A stretch of 6,871 nucleotides of DNA from Nitrospirae bacterium GWC2_42_7 (GTDB lineage: Bacteria > Nitrospirota > Thermodesulfovibrionia > Thermodesulfovibrionales > UBA6898): positions 1 to 6,871 of the forward strand of contig MHDW01000062.1 in the NCBI GenBank assembly GCA_001803645.1, given 5' to 3'. The translations under genes were made by a program, and so were the position numbers. The notes under the pieces were generated by a model. The model saw only the letters and a list, made by a program, of their open reading frames with translations. It was not told the DNA's origin and did no database searches. This document shows, piece by piece, positions 5,298-6,871 of this stretch. How positions within the stretch are numbered: position 1 is the first letter of the stretch; each line of letters starts with the position of its first letter.

Positions 5298-6871
5298 TTA
5301 TTCTGCTTTCCGCCCTTCGCACCATTCCCTTGCATTCTGGAACATTTTTATCCAAGGAGATGCCTTAAGATCTTTTCTCCATTCTTCCGGCATCCAGCCC
5401 CATTGCCATTTGAGGAAAGCACGTTCAGGATGAGGCATTATAGCCAAGTGTCTTCCGTCCGGAGAACATAAGGCAGCTATCCCTTCAGGAGAGCCATTGG
5501 GATTAAACGGATATTTTTCTGTAATATTACCTTTGTCGTCAGCATATCGTGCTGGCGCAAGTTTTTCATCAAGCACTTTCTGCTGCATTGCATTGTCCGG
5601 AAAATAAACAAGTCCTTCTCCATGAGCAACCCATACACCTAAAACAGAATTTTCCATTCCATGAAGCATGACCGAAGGGCTTTCGAGAATTCTCAGTGAT
5701 ACAAAGCGCGATTCGAACCTGCCTGATCTATTATGAATAAACCGCGGCTGTATATTGTCAGGTATTCCCTGCCACGGCACCCAGCCAAGCAAGGCCATAA
5801 GCTGACAGCCATTGCAGACTCCGAGACTGAAAGTATCTGGCCTGTTGTAAAAAGACTGGAATTGCTGCCATATTTTTTTGTTAAATCTAATAACTCCTGC
5901 CCATCCCTTTGCAGAATCAAGCACATCTGCATAGCTGAACCCACCTACAAATACAACTCCTCTGAATTCTTCGAGATTAACATTGCCTTCCAGAAGATCG
6001 GTCATTGTAACATCCCAGGTTTCGAACCCTGCCTGGAAAAACGCAGATGTCATCTCCCTATCCCCATTGCTTCCTTCTTCGCGGATGATCGCAATCTTTG
6101 GTTTGTTTTCTTTAATCAGGAGATGTTCGGGAGTTGGTTCAGGAGAAAATGAAAGATTAAATGACAATCCCGTAGAATCATATATATTTCTTTTTTCCTC
6201 ATCAACACATTCAGGATTTCTCTGGAGCCTGTCGAGTTGATAACTCGTCTCCTCCCATATGCCACGAAGAACTCGCATGTCCTCATCGAGAACAGTGAAT
6301 GGTGAATAGTTAATAGTTAATAGTGAGAATTTGATTCTTTTTTCTAAAGTTGTTTTTCCAATAGTTTGATACGGAATATTTACCGTTTTTAAAGCATCTG
6401 TGATACGTTTCTCATTTGCAGGCAAATATTCTATTACAAGCCCTGCCTCTTCAGAAAAAAGCAAAGGTATTTCTTGCCCCTTGCCCCTTGCCCCTTGCCC
6501 CTCTATGTTTATTTCTATTCCGCAATTCCCTGCAAAGGCCATCTCAAGAAGTGTGGTTATTAAACCTCCGTCGCTTCTGTCATGTCCTGATAATATAAGA
6601 TCTCTGGAGATAAGATCCTGAACAAAATTGAAGCATTTTTTCAACAATTTCGGATCATCAATATCCGGTGATTCATTCCCGACCTGGTTATAGCAATGAG
6701 CTAATGCAGAACCACCCATGCGGTCTTTTCCGTTTCCGAGATCAACAAACATAAGTCTGCTCTCTCCGGGTCTCTTGATATCAGGTGTTATCACCTTTGT
6801 TATATCAGGGCATGTTGCGTATGCTGAGATTACGAGCGTGCCGGGTGATTTTACAGTCTCAGTACGGCTGT
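5298..6871 (-). CDS. purL: Phosphoribosylformylglycinamidine synthase, large fused PurL (C-terminal part)
   Basis: FGAM synthase catalyses the ATP- and glutamine-dependent fourth step of purine synthesis. The gene enters from the right edge. The frame stays open to the last full codon, giving 523 visible residues of an enzyme that is about 1,300 long in this single-chain class. Counting from the GTG at 6794 as residue 1: the end of the second PurM-like synthase half contains GGSALAHCYNQVG and SGHDRSDGGL (69-78), followed by the linker with W180 to NPEC. The glutaminase domain runs from about 232 to the end with nucleophile C327 (GVCNGC) and the H455/E457 pair (MPHPERAF). All three catalytic residues are present. 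That GTG is internal, as the SPGTLVISAYAT motif just upstream is standard PurL sequence. Two heptanucleotide repeats lie within the coding sequence, in weakly conserved segments, without breaking the frame. The stop is TAA, with no terminator hairpin visible. Confidence 0.96.
   Translation of the reverse strand, partial: SRTETVKSPGTLVISAYATCPDITKVITPDIKRPGESRLMFVDLGNGKDRMGGSALAHCYNQVGNESPDIDDPKLLKKCFNFVQDLISRDLILSGHDRSDGGLITTLLEMAFAGNCGIEINIEGQGARGKGQEIPLLFSEEAGLVIEYLPANEKRITDALKTVNIPYQTIGKTTLEKRIKFSLLTINYSPFTVLDEDMRVLRGIWEETSYQLDRLQRNPECVDEEKRNIYDSTGLSFNLSFSPEPTPEHLLIKENKPKIAIIREEGSNGDREMTSAFFQAGFETWDVTMTDLLEGNVNLEEFRGVVFVGGFSYADVLDSAKGWAGVIRFNKKIWQQFQSFYNRPDTFSLGVCNGCQLMALLGWVPWQGIPDNIQPRFIHNRSGRFESRFVSLRILESPSVMLHGMENSVLGVWVAHGEGLVYFPDNAMQQKVLDEKLAPARYADDKGNITEKYPFNPNGSPEGIAALCSPDGRHLAIMPHPERAFLKWQWGWMPEEWRKDLKASPWIKMFQNAREWCEGRKAE
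6294..6328. repeat. Degenerate heptanucleotide tandem repeat inside purL
   Basis: Five consecutive 7-base units on the plus strand read AGTGAAT, GGTGAAT, AGTTAAT, AGTTAAT and AGTGAGA. They encode part of the PurL segment KFSLLTINYSPFTVL (about residues 155-169 from the internal GTG), a stretch between the synthase core and the DED/W180 region where the family varies. The reading frame is kept. Confidence 0.75.
6474..6501. repeat. Perfect heptanucleotide tandem repeat (TTGCCCC x4) inside purL
   Basis: Four exact copies of TTGCCCC (GGGGCAA on the coding strand) occupy 28 bases. They encode GQGARGKGQ (residues 99-107 from the internal GTG), a glycine/charge-rich insert between the conserved CGIEINIE and LLFSEEAGLV strands. 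Gain or loss of one unit would shift the frame; three units would keep it. Confidence 0.85.

Noticed and set aside
5733..6152. 139-codon plus-strand frame opposite purL
   Set aside because: Long only because the opposite strand is under PurL constraint; the translation shows no domain or credible start.
6474..6501. CRISPR-like or minisatellite array
   Set aside because: Units are 7 bases with no spacers and lie inside a conserved coding sequence.
6300..6794. GTG at 6794 as the true start of a separate glutaminase-type gene
   Set aside because: The upstream frame stays open to the edge and encodes SPGTLVISAYAT, standard PurL sequence, so the gene is simply cut by the window.

Overview
The window looks like a piece of a moderately AT-leaning Gram-negative chromosome. 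The support is a lipoprotein signal peptide, a membrane-anchored GAF/HD-GYP signalling protein, and a large PurL with its glutaminase domain fused at the C-terminus. I lean towards an uncultured Nitrospirota or Desulfobacterota-type bacterium, but this is a weak impression from protein style and intergenic repeats. Nothing in the window decides the taxonomy.

Layout from right to left, which is the reading direction of most genes. The 3' part of purL (purine synthesis) enters from the right edge and ends at 5298. It carries two heptanucleotide tandem repeats inside its reading frame. Next comes a 65-codon stub of a restriction endonuclease N-terminus (5059-5256), cut off before any catalytic region. 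An intergenic stretch (4780-5058) holds a MITE-like arrangement: two inverted copies of a GC-rich palindromic sequence around a short interior that contains a 22-codon micro-ORF. The only convincing plus-strand gene is a small lipoprotein of unknown function (4222-4779). It is divergent from a GAF/HD-GYP protein (2731-4050), and both share a 171-bp promoter region. A second GC-rich inverted repeat (2605-2688), which can serve as a terminator, separates the HD-GYP gene from truA (1796-2563). Last is a two-gene phosphate module, a DUF47/PhoU-like protein (1119-1736) overlapping a PiT phosphate transporter (143-1126) by 8 bp. The leftmost 142 bp hold inverted repeats and only an ambiguous partial reading frame.

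How the genes work together: the DUF47 and PiT genes are the only clear functional unit, very probably a translationally coupled low-affinity phosphate uptake pair. purL and truA are housekeeping genes. The HD-GYP protein is a probable c-di-GMP phosphodiesterase or sensor with two unusual active-site substitutions. The divergent lipoprotein may be co-regulated with it, but nothing proves that.

I did not find a complete new system. The best leads are the in-frame heptamer repeats inside purL, the palindrome-flanked mini-element with its micro-ORF, the altered HD-GYP metal/phosphate site, and several genes whose best promoter places the transcript start at or very near the start codon with no Shine-Dalgarno sequence.
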